Source: Eudorina sp. 2006-703-Eu-15 (taxonomy: Eukaryota > Chlorophyta > Chlorophyceae > Chlamydomonadales > Volvocaceae). From it: a stretch of DNA of 64,000 nucleotides. The notes below the pieces were generated by a model. That model saw only the letters and a program-made list of their open reading frames with translations. It did no database searches and was not told the DNA's origin. This document shows, piece after piece, positions 15,001 to 26,054 of the stretch (position 1 is its first letter; every line of letters starts with the position of its first letter). The position numbers and the translations under genes are program-made. The stretch lies in contig BDSI01000039.1 of the NCBI GenBank assembly GCA_003117195.1, positions 750,001-814,000 on the forward strand, in the 5' to 3' direction.

Positions 15001-18000
15001 GCGTGAGAAGGAATCGGCCCAGCGCAGCGCCAAGCTGATGGAGGAGTCCCTGGCGGTGGAGAAGCGGCTGGTGGAGGCCACACGGTGGGGCTGGGGACCG
15101 GGCTCGGGTGGGTGAGGCAGCCGGTGGAGGGGGGCATTGGAGGGGGGCAGGTGGAGGGGGGCAGGTGGAGAGGGGCAGGGGGAGAGGGGCAGGGACGAAT
15201 TCGGTGGAACCGGGGCGCCAGGTGCGGGGGATGTGGGTGTCAGGATGATTGGTGTGTGATAGGGAGTTGGCATGATATGGAGTTTTTGGGGCCCTGTGGG
15301 GATGCCCGTACCGGCCGTGGCGCGCTGAGGTGTGAATTTCCTCCCTCCCTCCCCCGGCCTCCCCGGGCCTCCCTCCCTCCCCCGGGTCCCGCCCCCAGGC
15401 GCGAGGCCGCCGCCGCCGCCGAGCTGGTCGAGGCGGAGAAGGCGGCCAAGTTCGCTGCGGAGGCGGAGGCCCGGGCCATCGCGGACAGCCTGTCGGCCAC
15501 CGAGAAGCTGCTGGAGACGGAGCGTGAGGTGGCTCGCAAGGTGAGGGAGTGAGGGACACCTTGGGGGCCGGGCGTAGGGGTACAGGACATATGGGTAGAC
15601 ATATGGGTTTTAGAGGCGGGGCCGCCTGGGTAGGAGGGACGGGCGGGGGTGCCCCGGGTGAGCCCAATAATGTGCCCTCCCCCCCTGGAGTGAGGCTGGG
15701 GGCCTCGGACCTGTGACGGCGGGTATCAGGGGGGAGCTCCTGCCCTGTCGTCGCAGCCGCGCGCCCAGTGAACCGACAGAGGCAGGCTGGGGATAACCAA
15801 TAACCGATAACCAGCAACCACTAGGGGGTTGGCGGTGGTCAGTACCAGCGCCCACCGTGTAACCCATGGCCCGTGGGCCCCGTGCCGTCTTCATCCCCTC
15901 CCCTCCCCTCCATCTAGGGTACGGCACCGTTCCCCGAATATCGGACCTTTCATGGCCCTGGCAGCAGCGAAGCGATGTATGCTGCGACGTCCACCCATGT
16001 CCTCTACCCCCTGACCCCCTGCCCCTGGGCTGTTTCTTTTTTTACCCCCTGCCTCCCCGGCCCCCTTACCCTGACCCCCGCAGGTGGGCAAGGAGGCCCA
16101 GGAGGCCATCGCGCGGCTCCGGAGCACCCAGGCGCAGGCGGGTCGCGCGGTGATCAACGCCTCCATGCTGTCGTCCTCCCTGGACGACGAGATGGAGCGG
16201 CGGGCCCTGGCGGAGGCGGAGGCGACCAGCCTGCAGGAGCAGATCAGTGTGGCCAACGAGAAGATCGCCCAGCAGGAGGCGCTCATCACCAAGGTGAGGG
16301 GGGTCGGTCAGAGGGAGGGTGGGGGAGGGGGTCGGGGAGGGTCGGTGACGTAGACACAGGCACACCCGTCGGCTTCGGTTTGGGACTGACCGCGCCCCTG
16401 ATGCGCGGCTGGCCGCCGTTGTGTGGCCGGGCCCGGTCGCGCAATCCGCGGGCCGGTCAGATCCGCTCCCGGGGCCCCGACCACCGCACCGCGCGAACAT
16501 CGCCTGCTCGTGCCTCTCGTTACCCATCGCCGCGGCGTGCTTCTGGCGCGGCCTCTTGATTCTCCCGCGTCTCCCCCGCCGCCTGTCCTCCCCCGGCCCC
16601 TCCCCCCGCCCCTGCCCCGCTGCCTCTCCCTCCGCCCTTGTTTTCCCTTTTAACCCTCCGCCCCTGCCCCTCCCTCCGCCCCTGCCCCTCCAGGTCGGCG
16701 CCGAGGCGCTGTCCATGCGCGATGCCATGCGGGTCCTCAAGGAGCAGGCCCTCAGCATCAGCGTCAAGGCGCATGCGGACTCGGTGGCGGCCCGGTCGGA
16801 GCGGGAGGCGGTGGAGACACAGCTGGCCACTATCACCCAGCAGCTGGCGGTGAGCGGGCCCCGGGGAGGGAAGGAGAGGGCAGGGGGGCACGCTGAGGGG
16901 CAGGAGGGAAGGGGGTTAAATTGAAGGATGAAATTGGTGAGGGGCCCAGGGGGGAGGGGAGGGCACGCTTCGGCCGAGGGGGGAAATGGCGGTACCGGCC
17001 CTCACCGCCACCATCGGATGGGCGCCACCCGTCTGTCTTCCTTCCCCTACCGCATCACCCAGCCCCCTTCCCTACCGCATCACCCAGCCCCCTTCCCTAC
17101 CGCATCACCCAGCCCCTTTCCCTACCGCGCCCTCCGGACCCCTTCCTTCCTCTATTCGCTGTACCACTCGACCTCCCCCGTCCCACGCGCTTACACGTGC
17201 CCAACCTCCCCCGCCTCTCGCCCCGCCCAACCTCCCCCGCCTCTCGCGCCGCCCCGCCTCTCGCGCCGCCCCACCCCCCGCCTCTCGCCCCTCCCCGCCG
17301 CCCCGCGCAGGAGGAGCGCGACTCTGTGACCCAGACCCGCAGCGAGCAGGCCCGTCTGAAGGCGGCGCTGGTGGAGAGCCAGGCGCGGGCCGCCGGTCTG
17401 GAGAGCGAGCTGTCGGAGACCCGGCAGGCCAACAGCGCTTTGCAGACCCAGGTGGGCGGCTGGGGGGGGAGAGAGGAGGGGCCGCGGGGGGGGGGAGGGG
17501 GGGACAACTACTACGCAATCGGTGATTTTTCGCGATTTCGCTGTCATTATTGAGCAAAAAGGGGGAGGGGGAAACGGATGGGAGTCAGGGCGGAGGTCAG
17601 GGCGGAGGTCAGGGCGGGGGACGGGGCGGGAGTCAGGGCGGGGGACGGGGCGGGGGACGGGGCGGGGTTCCGGCCAGTTTGGCCCCGCGAGGACGTACAC
17701 GCGCGTGTTGGAACCGAGGGCCCTCGTGGAGCGGATGGGCGGACCCCTCCTGCTCCCAACGGACATCGCGAGGGACACCGGGTGCAGGACGGTCGCCGCG
17801 CGCCCCACCCTTGCTGGCTGCCCCCCCCAGCCCCGATCGCCCCTCGGAGGCAGCTGCCGAAGCACCTGCCGCCCGCCCGCCGCCGGGTCGGGCCTCGGTG
17901 CCCGACCCGCACCCCGACATCGACCCGCCCCCGCCCCCCCCTTCTCCTTCCAGTCGAACCGTCGCTCTGGCAGCAGCGCAGTTTGAAATGTCTGCCAATT

Positions 18001-20934
18001 TCCTATTCTCCACCCCCACCCACCCCACCCCGGCCCACCCCCACCCACCCCACCCCGGCCCACCCCCACCCCCACCCCACCCCGCACCTCTCCTCAGATC
18101 CGGTCGCTGCAGTCGTCGGTGTCCACCCTGGAGGTGCAGCTGGAGGAGCAGCGGGCGGCCAACGCGTCGCTGGGCTCGGAGGCCGCCGGGCTGCGGACCG
18201 CACTGGCGGAGGTGCGCTCCTCGCTGGGGGCCACGGAGGCGGCGCTGGCGGAGGAGCGGGCGGGGGCGGCCCTCACGGCGGCGGCGCTGGACGCGCTGCG
18301 GACCGACTACCGCTCCGCGATGGCGGCGCTGGAGGCCACCCAGGTGGGTGGGTGGGTGGGTGGGTGGGTGGGTGGGTGGGTGGGTGGGTGGGTGGGTGGG
18401 TGGGTGGGTGGGTGGGTGGGTGGGTGGGTGGGTGGGTGGGTGGGTGGGTGGGTGGGTGGGTGGGTGGGTGGGTGGGTGGGTGGGTGGATGGGCTGCATCA
18501 TAGTTTGGCGGCGGGCTGTCGTTTCGGGGTGGGTATGGGTGGGTGGGTGGGCCCGAGGGTCGGGATGTCCAAGGGCGGGGCGGGAAGACAGCCGTCGAGG
18601 GGCCGCGCCTCGTTGCAGCCGGGGGAGGGGGGAAGGTGGAGGGTGTTGCGGTGTGTACCCCACACTGCTGCTGCCGCCCCACACGCCCTATGTGGACAGC
18701 GCCTGTGTATCCTCGGTTGCCGCCCCGCGCCCCGCTGTGCCCATACATCCGTCCCGTACCTTAGCCCTCCCCTCCCCCCTCCCCTCTCCCCCCGGCCCCC
18801 CCCCCCGTGGCGTGCCGTACCACCGCAGTCCGACGTGTCCTCACTGCTCCGCGAGCGCGAGGAGCTGCAGCGGCAGCTGGGGGCGGTGCGCGCCGAGCTG
18901 GAGTCCTCGCAGGCCGGCCGGGCGGATGCGGAGCGGCGCGCCCGGGAGACCGCCGGCGAGCTGGCGGCGGCGCGGCAGCGCGGCACTGAGCTGGAGTCCG
19001 CGGGCGCCAAGGCGGCGGCGGCCGCCCGCCAAGTGCAGGAGGCCTACAATCGGGATGTGGGGGCCGCCCGGAGCCGCATCAGCGGTCTGGAGGGTGAGCT
19101 GGCGGCGCAGCGGGCGTCCATGGCGGAGCTGGAGAGGCAGCTGAGTGCGCGGCTGTCGCAGGTGACGGCGCAGCTGCAGCAGGTGCGCGCGAGCGGGGCC
19201 GGGGCAGGGGGGAGGGAGGGAGGGTGCGCGTGAGGGGGGGTGGGGGTGGAAGGGGATGGGGGGGGGGGCACGGAGGGGGATGGAGGTGCACGAGGGGGGG
19301 GGCGTGACGACGAGGGGTTGGGGGGTTTAGGGTTTTGGGGCTTCAGGGAAGACACTGCCGCTGGCCCGGGCGGACCCATCCGCACACCTCACCAGGGGGG
19401 ATGGTCACGTCAGGGGATGCGGGGGTGGGGCAGTGTGCTGGTGGGTGGGGGTGGGGCGCGGGAGGGGGATCCCGGAATACCCGGGGCCGGTCCTTCCGGG
19501 TCACTGACAACCTCCCAAAGCATCTCTCCGGCAGCGGGTCCACCCTGGGGGGCACCCCGGGGGAGGCCACCCGGGGGCGCTTGGGACCCCTCCCTGCCTG
19601 CCCGCTCGGCCATGCGCGCCCTGTTCTGTAACCCCCCTCCCTGCCCGGGCGCCGCGACCTTACCTGGCCTCTCCTGGCCCCCACCCCAGCTTACCTCTCC
19701 CCCCCGCCCCGCCCACCCCCCCCCCAAACACACACAAAGGCGGAGGAGGCTGCCAACGCCGCCAAGTCGGAGCGCGACTCGGCGCTGGTGGCGGCGCAGC
19801 AGCAGCTGAGCAGCGTCCGCGCGGAGGCGGCCGCCGCGCAGCAGACCGCCGCCAAGACCATGGCGGAGCTCAACGAGGAGCGCGGGGCCCGGCAGGCGGC
19901 GGAGGCCAACCTGTCGCAGCTCAAGTGAGGGAGAGGGGGGTGCGGCCGTGTTACCCCTTTAGGAGGACCCCTCCCGGGCGGACTTTGGAGGGGTCTCTGT
20001 GTTTGTTTGAATTTGTTTGAATTTGTTTGAATTTGTTTGAATTTGTTTGAATTTGTTTGTATTTGTTTGAATTTGTTTGAATTTGTTTGAATTTGTTTGA
20101 ATTTGTTTTAACCAGCCCCCCCATGCTCCCCCCCCCACGCCCTAACACACCGCCCTCACTCGCACGGCCCCCGCCTCAGTCACACCTACCGCCCCACTCA
20201 AGCACTCAACCACACCACTCACCCGTCCACCCGTCCACCCGTCCACCCGCCCGCCCACACACCCACACACACACACACCACCGCCTGTGACGCTGGTCTT
20301 GGCTTCTCGCGGCGCAGCTTCTTCCTTCTTCCTACACACACCCACCTCCCCCCGTCACAGGGCCCAACTGGAGGCGCTGGTCAACCGCAGTGACGACTAC
20401 CGGCGGGAGGCGGAGACCGCCGTCACCCAGCTGCGCGAGCAGTACGAGGCGCTCAAGGCCCGGGCCGTCGCCAAGCGCACCGCCGCCAACGCCGTCCGCA
20501 AGGGCACCAACGGCGCCGGAAACGGCGCCGCGCCGCACAACGTCAACGGCCACGGCAACGGCGGCGTCGTGTCGGACACCACCACCGACGCCGTCGCAAC
20601 GGTGACGGCGGTGGCGGCGGCGGCCGCGATGGCCGCACAGGCGGCGGCCACCGCGACGGCGGCGGCGGCGGCGGCGGCGGACCAGCCGCTGGCTCCGGAG
20701 CCGACGGCGGCGGAGGTGGTGCCGGCGGTGGTTCCGACGGCGGTGGACGCCAAGGTGGAGCCCGTGGCGGTGGCGGTGGAGGCCGCGGCGGAGCAGCCCG
20801 CGGCGGTGGCGGAGGCGTTGGCGCCCGCGGCCCCGGCCCCCGCCCCGGCGGAGCCGCAGCTGGCCTCTGCCGCCTCTGCGGGTGTGGGCTTCGGCGGTTC
20901 CAGCGGCAAGAAGGGCAAGAAGAGCAAGAAGTAA
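12095..20934 (+). CDS. Plastid-targeted membrane-anchored long coiled-coil protein, MFP1-like
   Basis: Thirteen exons join without phase conflict: 12095-12256, 12436-12588, 12949-13473, 14483-14647, 14987-15084, 15399-15540, 16084-16293, 16694-16849, 17311-17451, 18098-18343, 18829-19182, 19740-19924, 20361-20934; about 1036 residues. Residues 1-31 are rich in Arg/Ser/Ala like an algal transit peptide. Residues 43-68 (IRKGLAAGLAGVLLGS and on to PLSANA) look like a thylakoid-transfer segment with an Ala-X-Ala end. A hydrophobic segment (AMGALGIVLGGGLAGYVAV) follows at about 250-272. The rest is Ala/Glu/Gln/Arg heptad coiled coil, then an Ala/Val/Pro-rich region and a basic KKGKKSKK end. This order matches MFP1, a thylakoid protein with a stromal, DNA-binding coiled coil. 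The identity is inferred from architecture; coiled-coil similarity alone is weak. Exon 10 ends directly at a (GTGG)n array. Confidence 0.75.
14697..14774 (+). repeat. 10-bp G-rich minisatellite
   Basis: About seven head-to-tail copies of GGAGCGGGGC, two with T for G at one position, lie in the intron after exon 4 of the MFP1-like gene. Confidence 0.9.
17042..17127 (+). repeat. 24-bp pyrimidine-rich minisatellite
   Basis: Three to four copies of a unit containing TTCCCTACCGCATCACCCAG lie in the intron before exon 9 of the MFP1-like gene. Confidence 0.85.
17532..17557 (+). repeat. Dispersed repeat (family C), diverged copy
   Basis: GCGATTTCGCTGTC then ATTATTGAGCAAA resembles the copies at 4378 and 36696. 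It lies in the intron after exon 9 of the MFP1-like gene. Confidence 0.45.
17964..18011 (+). repeat. Dispersed intronic repeat (family D), copy 1
   Basis: A block of about 48 bases runs from CTCTGGCAGCAGC to CCAATTTCCTATT. It matches 39396-39444 in an intron of the F-box/FIST gene at most positions. Here it lies 87 bases upstream of the exon 10 acceptor. Confidence 0.6.
18344..18486 (+). repeat. (GTGG)n array starting at a 5' splice site
   Basis: About 35 perfect GTGG/GGGT units begin at the very first base of the intron after exon 10 (exon ends ACCCAG at 18343). The transcript strand is the G-rich one, so the intron RNA could form G-quadruplexes. Every unit offers a GTGGGT donor. No frame contains a stop, which explains the apparent Val-Gly-Gly-Trp open frames across it. 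Confidence 0.97.
19998..20109 (+). repeat. 10-bp AT-rich minisatellite
   Basis: About eleven tandem copies of AATTTGTTTG, one with a T for A change, form an unusually AT-rich island in the last intron of the MFP1-like gene. Confidence 0.95.
20282..20345 (+). repeat. Dispersed repeat (family A) copy beside CA-rich sequence
   Basis: CGCCTGTGACGCTGG, then CTTCTCGCGGCGCAG, then CTACACACA closely follow the copy at 155-200. It is flanked on both sides by CA-rich sequence, 16 bases before the final exon of the MFP1-like gene. Confidence 0.6.
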
Positions 20935-21680
20935 ACGGAGGCGGGTTGTGGCAGATCGATCGCCGTGGATCTGGCCCCTTGAGGGCTGCGGACCTGGCCA
21001 TTGCCTCGCTGCGTTGCTTCTTGCTTGGCCATCGGGCGAGTTGGGTGACGCGGGTACGGTGGCTTTGGCATTGACGTTGGCAGTGGTGCCGGTGTGTGGG
21101 CTCTAGGGAGCAGTCCCCAGATTCGGGCAGAGAAGGGCGCGAAGGCAGGGGTGGGTGGTACGGCAGCCCCCCAGGGCGGTGGATGGTCCCCCTCTTGTGG
21201 GCTCCTCCAGCCCTCCCTCCCTCAGGACATCATTTCCACCTCCACCTCCAAACGGGGCTGTTCGGCGGCGCCAAGGATTGACAGAGGCACTCGTGTGATG
21301 GGCGGTGGAGCCGGGTCTTGCCATTGCGCCGTTTGGGTTTCGTGCCGACGGGCCGTGCGCTGCCGTTTGTCCGCTGTTGGGTTCCTGGAGATGTGGGAAA
21401 GAGAGAGAGAGAGAGGGAGGGAGGGACACACACACACACACACACAACAGATTTCAACACCAGGGGCAGGCGGTCAGGTCAACGGCCGTCCCACGACAGT
21501 CGCGCGGGGCGAGCGGGCGGCCCCGCGGGCTGCATCGAAGTCGAAGCTGCGGTGGTCGGCGACTGCGGCTTCTGCCTGGGACGGGGCGGGGTCGCCGAGA
21601 CCGGACGGCAGGTCGAGGTCGGAAGCTGCCACCGAGTGTCCTGACTGGGCTGTCGTACGAGGCGGTGCGGGTCCTATCAC

Positions 21681-21709
21681 CTGACTGACTGACTGACTGA
21701 CTGACTGAC
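21681..21709 (+). repeat. (CTGA)n microsatellite
   Basis: About seven units of the tetranucleotide lie in the gene-poor spacer. Confidence 0.95.
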
Positions 21710-22372
21710 GACCGGGCTGCGGGACTCCTTCTCAAGCCGCGCTGCGCTGGGTGATACCCACTTTGATGCACCGCGGGCCCGCAGGTTTCGGCCCCCCTGG
21801 TTTCTGTATCGGTTATCAAAGCCAATTTTGTGACGGGGCACGGAGGACTCCGAAACGATCCGGCATGCATCACCAGAAAGTGGGGTTGCATCAGAGAATT
21901 GGGAAGGGACGTCGGTGTGCGGTGGAAATGTGCGTGCAGCGAATGCGGCCGTGGCGAGCTCTGCCCGGCGGAGGAAGGCGTTCTGTGTCACTGTTTGCCG
22001 AGGTCGGGAGAGGGACAGGGCGCGATCTTAGGGTTGCGAATAGCGGAAATAAAAGCCGCGCCCCCGCCAGTCCTGGACGTTGGTGCGGATATAGGGTATT
22101 ATCAGGTTGTCGTGTGCCCGGGTGCGCTGGCCCCGCTGTTTTGGGTTCCTCGAGGCGGTGGCAGTTTTTGTTGAGATCCACCCAGCGCACACATGGATAG
22201 ATGATAGTGTTTTGAGGGGTCGGTTCACCAGATCACCGCATACCATACCAGCAGCAGCAGCAGCAGCAGCAGCATCCGAAGCGCTGGCTGCGGTGGTTGT
22301 CTTGGCTTGGGTTGTCTTGGGTTGTCTTGCGTTGGGTTGGCCCCGGTCGGTGGCGCGGAGGAGAGAGCATCG

Positions 22373-22430
22373 TGCAGTACGTTGCAGTACGTTGCAGTAC
22401 GTTGCAGTACTAGAGTCAGTACTAGAGTCA
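22373..22430 (+). repeat. 10-bp minisatellite, GTTGCAGTAC
   Basis: About four tandem GTTGCAGTAC copies are followed by two TAGAGTCA-type copies joined by GTAC. Confidence 0.9.
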
Positions 22431-24070
22431 CACCACCGGCGACCCGAGGCTGTGAGGATGGATGCTTTGTGGGCACGGAGGGGCATTGCCTCGCCCGCCT
22501 GCGCTGCCCCGGGCGCGGGGATCGTGGGACCGTCCGCCCAGGAGGGTGGCGCGTCGCTGTGTGTGTGGGGGGGCTGCGATGTCGTTTGTGGAGTGCCGCA
22601 GGCGCTTCAGCCCCACCACGGGGAAGAGGATCAGGGTCGCCGATCATGCCGCATCCCGCACCGGGTGAAAGCCGGTGGGACGGAGCCCCTCCACCGCCCC
22701 GCACGGACTCCGGGGAGCCTCGCCCAGCCCCTGGGCGCGTCGGCGCATTGACGCGGCTATCAATACAGAGAAAGGAAACGAGCGCTGCGGCTCTTGAACA
22801 TTTGCATTCCACAGAGAGAGAAGGGGATGGCGCCAGTTCGGGCCATGTCTCACGGATACGGCAGTCAGGCAAGCACTTGGAGCTGGTGGTTTGAGGGATG
22901 GGGCTGGGCCTTACCATCGGTGTCAGGAAGCTGTCCGGATGAGGAGGCATGGCGGGTTGCTTGTTGAGTGCTGGTCGTTCAGCGCACGGTACGATCTGTG
23001 GAGCGTGGGTTGGAGGGCGATGCCCTCGCCTTCCACCCTACGAGGGCCACTGCACGACCTCACCAGGGCACTGCCTCCTGTTCCCGGTTCGGCCCGGTTG
23101 CTCGTACACTGGCTGCTACTGCCAATGCTGTTGGAAGTCGTCGGTAGTCGTCCGCAGTTACACCAAATGAAGGATAACCACACCACGACGACATCACGAC
23201 ATCAGAATATCTTCAATGTAATAAACACGGATGGGCCTCTTTGGACCGGGGACCAGCGACTGAACTCCGCCCCCTTCGGGGACCTGGTCTGCACCTTCTC
23301 CCCCACCTACCTAAGGGTCCCCCCATCAGCGCATAACTGTGTTAGGACGCCCGCATCCCTTTTCAGCCCATCCTTTCTCAGCCCTTCCCTTTTTAGGCAT
23401 CACGTTGCATAAGCCGTCGTGTCAGAGGAGCAGCCCCCGCCCAGCGCCCCCCCCCTGTGCCGCTGCTCCCCGAATACGCCGCACCACAACGCCGCCGCGT
23501 CACGGCCTTCCTGCCCACATCATCATGCCCTCCCACCCTCCCTTTCCTCGCTATTACGTGTGTTTTCAAGAAAACCGAGCTGCAAATAAGTACGTGTGTT
23601 CTCAGGCAGGCAAAGTATGTATGCGCCTGACGCGACGGCAGCGACGCAGCAGCGGGGGCCCACGACAGTCCTCCGGTGGTGGTCCACCAGACTCAACCTC
23701 CACCGCATAATACGCTGCGGATAGCCCGCGAGGGCAGAGGGCCCCACCCTCCACCTTCATGTCCATCACCCTCCATCCCACCATCGTGGAATTCGCATTG
23801 CCCGCGGCCCCGCTATCCGTGTCCCCCCTCCCGGGCACCGATGGAAGGAGGCAGGAGGGGCGGCGGCGGGTCCCGACCCACAGGGCGGCGCGTGACCACC
23901 AGCTGCCCTGCCCTAGGGGGGAAGCCACCGCCGCCGGCGCCAGATTCTGACATGTCCGGCCGTTCAGGTTCGGTTCAGTTGTTCCGCAGCAGGGAAATTG
24001 CACGCTGCGCCTCGCATGCACACAATAAACATCCCCCCAGACACATACACGTATACATATACACATACAA

Positions 24071-24071
24071 G

Positions 24072-24104
<33 letters not shown>
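24071..24104 (+). repeat. (ACAG)n microsatellite
   Basis: About eight units, one with AAAC, follow a short CATACA/TATACA-rich stretch in the gene-poor spacer. Confidence 0.9.
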
Positions 24105-24105
<1 letters not shown>

Positions 24106-26054
24106 CCGGCGCACATGCACAAGCATAAGTTAACACACACGTACGAGGTACGACACCTGACCAGCCGGCCGACCCAACAGTCAGTCGGACCTGCTGCCGG
24201 CGGTGCCCAGTTCTGGGACCTGGAACTTCTGAACCACGCTAGGCGGACGCGCCCTTCGCGCCCCACGACAGGTGAAAAGGTGACTGCCGTCATAAAAGCC
24301 CCGCTCAGTTACACCCCTACCGAGGCGAGCGCGCGGGCGCCTTCAAACCCGGGCCGCTGCACCGCGGCGGCGGGGCCGGCGCCGGGCGCCGCAACCCCTT
24401 CAGGAGACCCGCTGCATCCCCTGTGTCCGCGCTGCCGTGCGTCGAGAAGGGATGGCCCCGGGGCAGGGAGGGCGATCCAGGGAGGCCCCAGGGTCATCGA
24501 TCGACCCACCCCTGGCCCCCTCCCGAACCCACATGGGGCGCTAGGAGCAACGCTGCCCCCTGCCCACTGCCGGACATGGTGGCCTAGCGACCTACAAGAG
24601 CGAGGTTGATGCTGAGGTTGGTGCTGAGGTTGGGGTTGAGGTTGGGAGTTTCCTGAAGGGAACGATGATACCACACACGCACACGCACATCATAACGCGA
24701 CGCCGTACGGCCCCCTGCCGAGCCACCCAGGTGCAGGACCCCGTACACTCCATTGTCCATACCCACAGGGTCCGGGCGCTCCGCCGAACCGACGCGCCTG
24801 CCGCCTCTCGCGAAGCGCTGTCTGGCGTTGCCCCGCACCGCCACCGGCAAAGGCACCCATCCCGTGCGCATTTGCATGGTACGATAGAACATCATCCTGG
24901 TTTGAAAGCCCCGACCCGTAACATTTTGGATTTATAGTGTCTCCTAATAGACTGTCGTACATCCCAGACCGACCCACCCGCACCCGCACCCCCGCACCAA
25001 ATGCAATTCCTCCTCCTCCTCGTCCAGTGCGCCTCCGCAATAGTCGCGCTCCCCGCCCCGCCCCGCCACCGGCAATCCAATCTCGCGCAAGGGGCCGAAC
25101 CGGTCACGCGGCTGCTGACACTCCCGCCCTCCGCATCCGCCGACCCACACGGAGCGTCTGAACACGCCCCAAAGAAACTGCCTGCCTGCCCGCCTCTGCC
25201 TGCATGTCGGTGCGCGCCCGCCTGCCTGCCCGCCTGCCTCCAGGCCGCTTGCGACAGACGAGGACCCGCCGGCACGTCTGGTCCTGCACCGCTCCCCTGC
25301 ACGACTCCCCCTCCGGCACCTGACCTCCCTGCGCTTCGCCACCTGCACACTGCGCACACTGCACCAGCAGCGGCCCCTCCCTCCCCCATATGCAGCAATG
25401 ATCTCTTTGGCCGCAAAACCGGTTTTGTACCGGTTTCTCTCGTGTACGAACACTGCTCAGTGCCCATCATGATCCTCTCCCCCGGCGGGAAGCAAAGCTC
25501 CAGACCCCGTCCAGCCGCCGCTGCTACGTACTGCTGTGTGTGTGAGTGTTAACCCTTCCTGACCCCCGCCCGGATCTGCGTTTCGTGTTGCTACTGCTAC
25601 CGCTGCTGCTGCTGCTTGTGAGCCTGCTGCTACACTGCCGCGCAGGTGGACAACCATTTGAGACGCGACCGGGGGGAGGTGTCGCGCAGTGCTCCATCCA
25701 ACAATCCCACGGAGAGATGCCCTGCCCGCAGCCGCGAGGCCCTTGCCCTTGTCGTGCTGGCGACGCACACACATAATAAGCTCTTCCCAACGCCGCCTGC
25801 TGCAAGTACCGTATGCACGGGAGCCATCCCCGCCACCCGTATTCCGAAGAGCACCTCGCGACCACCTCTCGAGGTCCTCCGTGCTCTCAGCTCCACAGCA
25901 GACCAGCCACGTCCACCCCATGACCAGGCCCCTGGGGTAGCCCAGCTCGTCCCACGTCCTCCCCCTTCATTGTCTGTCACCCACACCCCGTACCCTTGTT
26001 TGCTCATCGATGTATCGCACACCCACACGGCCCCCACCCACCTCCCAGATATCT

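Larger units (their letters stand above)
20935..26054. other. Gene-poor spacer between convergent genes
   Basis: About 5.1 kb with no exon that shows family similarity, coding-like codon bias and usable splice phases. It holds simple repeats: CA at 21427-21446, GACT at 21681-21709, CAG at about 22250-22272, a GTTGCAGTAC array at 22373-22430, and ACAG at 24071-24104. An AATAAA occurs at about 22046. It separates the 3' ends of the MFP1-like gene and the large minus-strand gene, neither of which has a TGTAA nearby. Confidence 0.5.

Noticed and set aside
17191..18748. Long Pro/Thr/His-rich minus-strand open frames
   Set aside because: They are complements of C-rich introns and the (GTGG)n array, with no conserved domain.
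17578..19233. A long open frame with Val-Gly-Gly-Trp repeats as a repeat protein
   Set aside because: The repeats are the stop-free (GTGG)n array of an intron; flanking true exons are in different frames and join by splicing.
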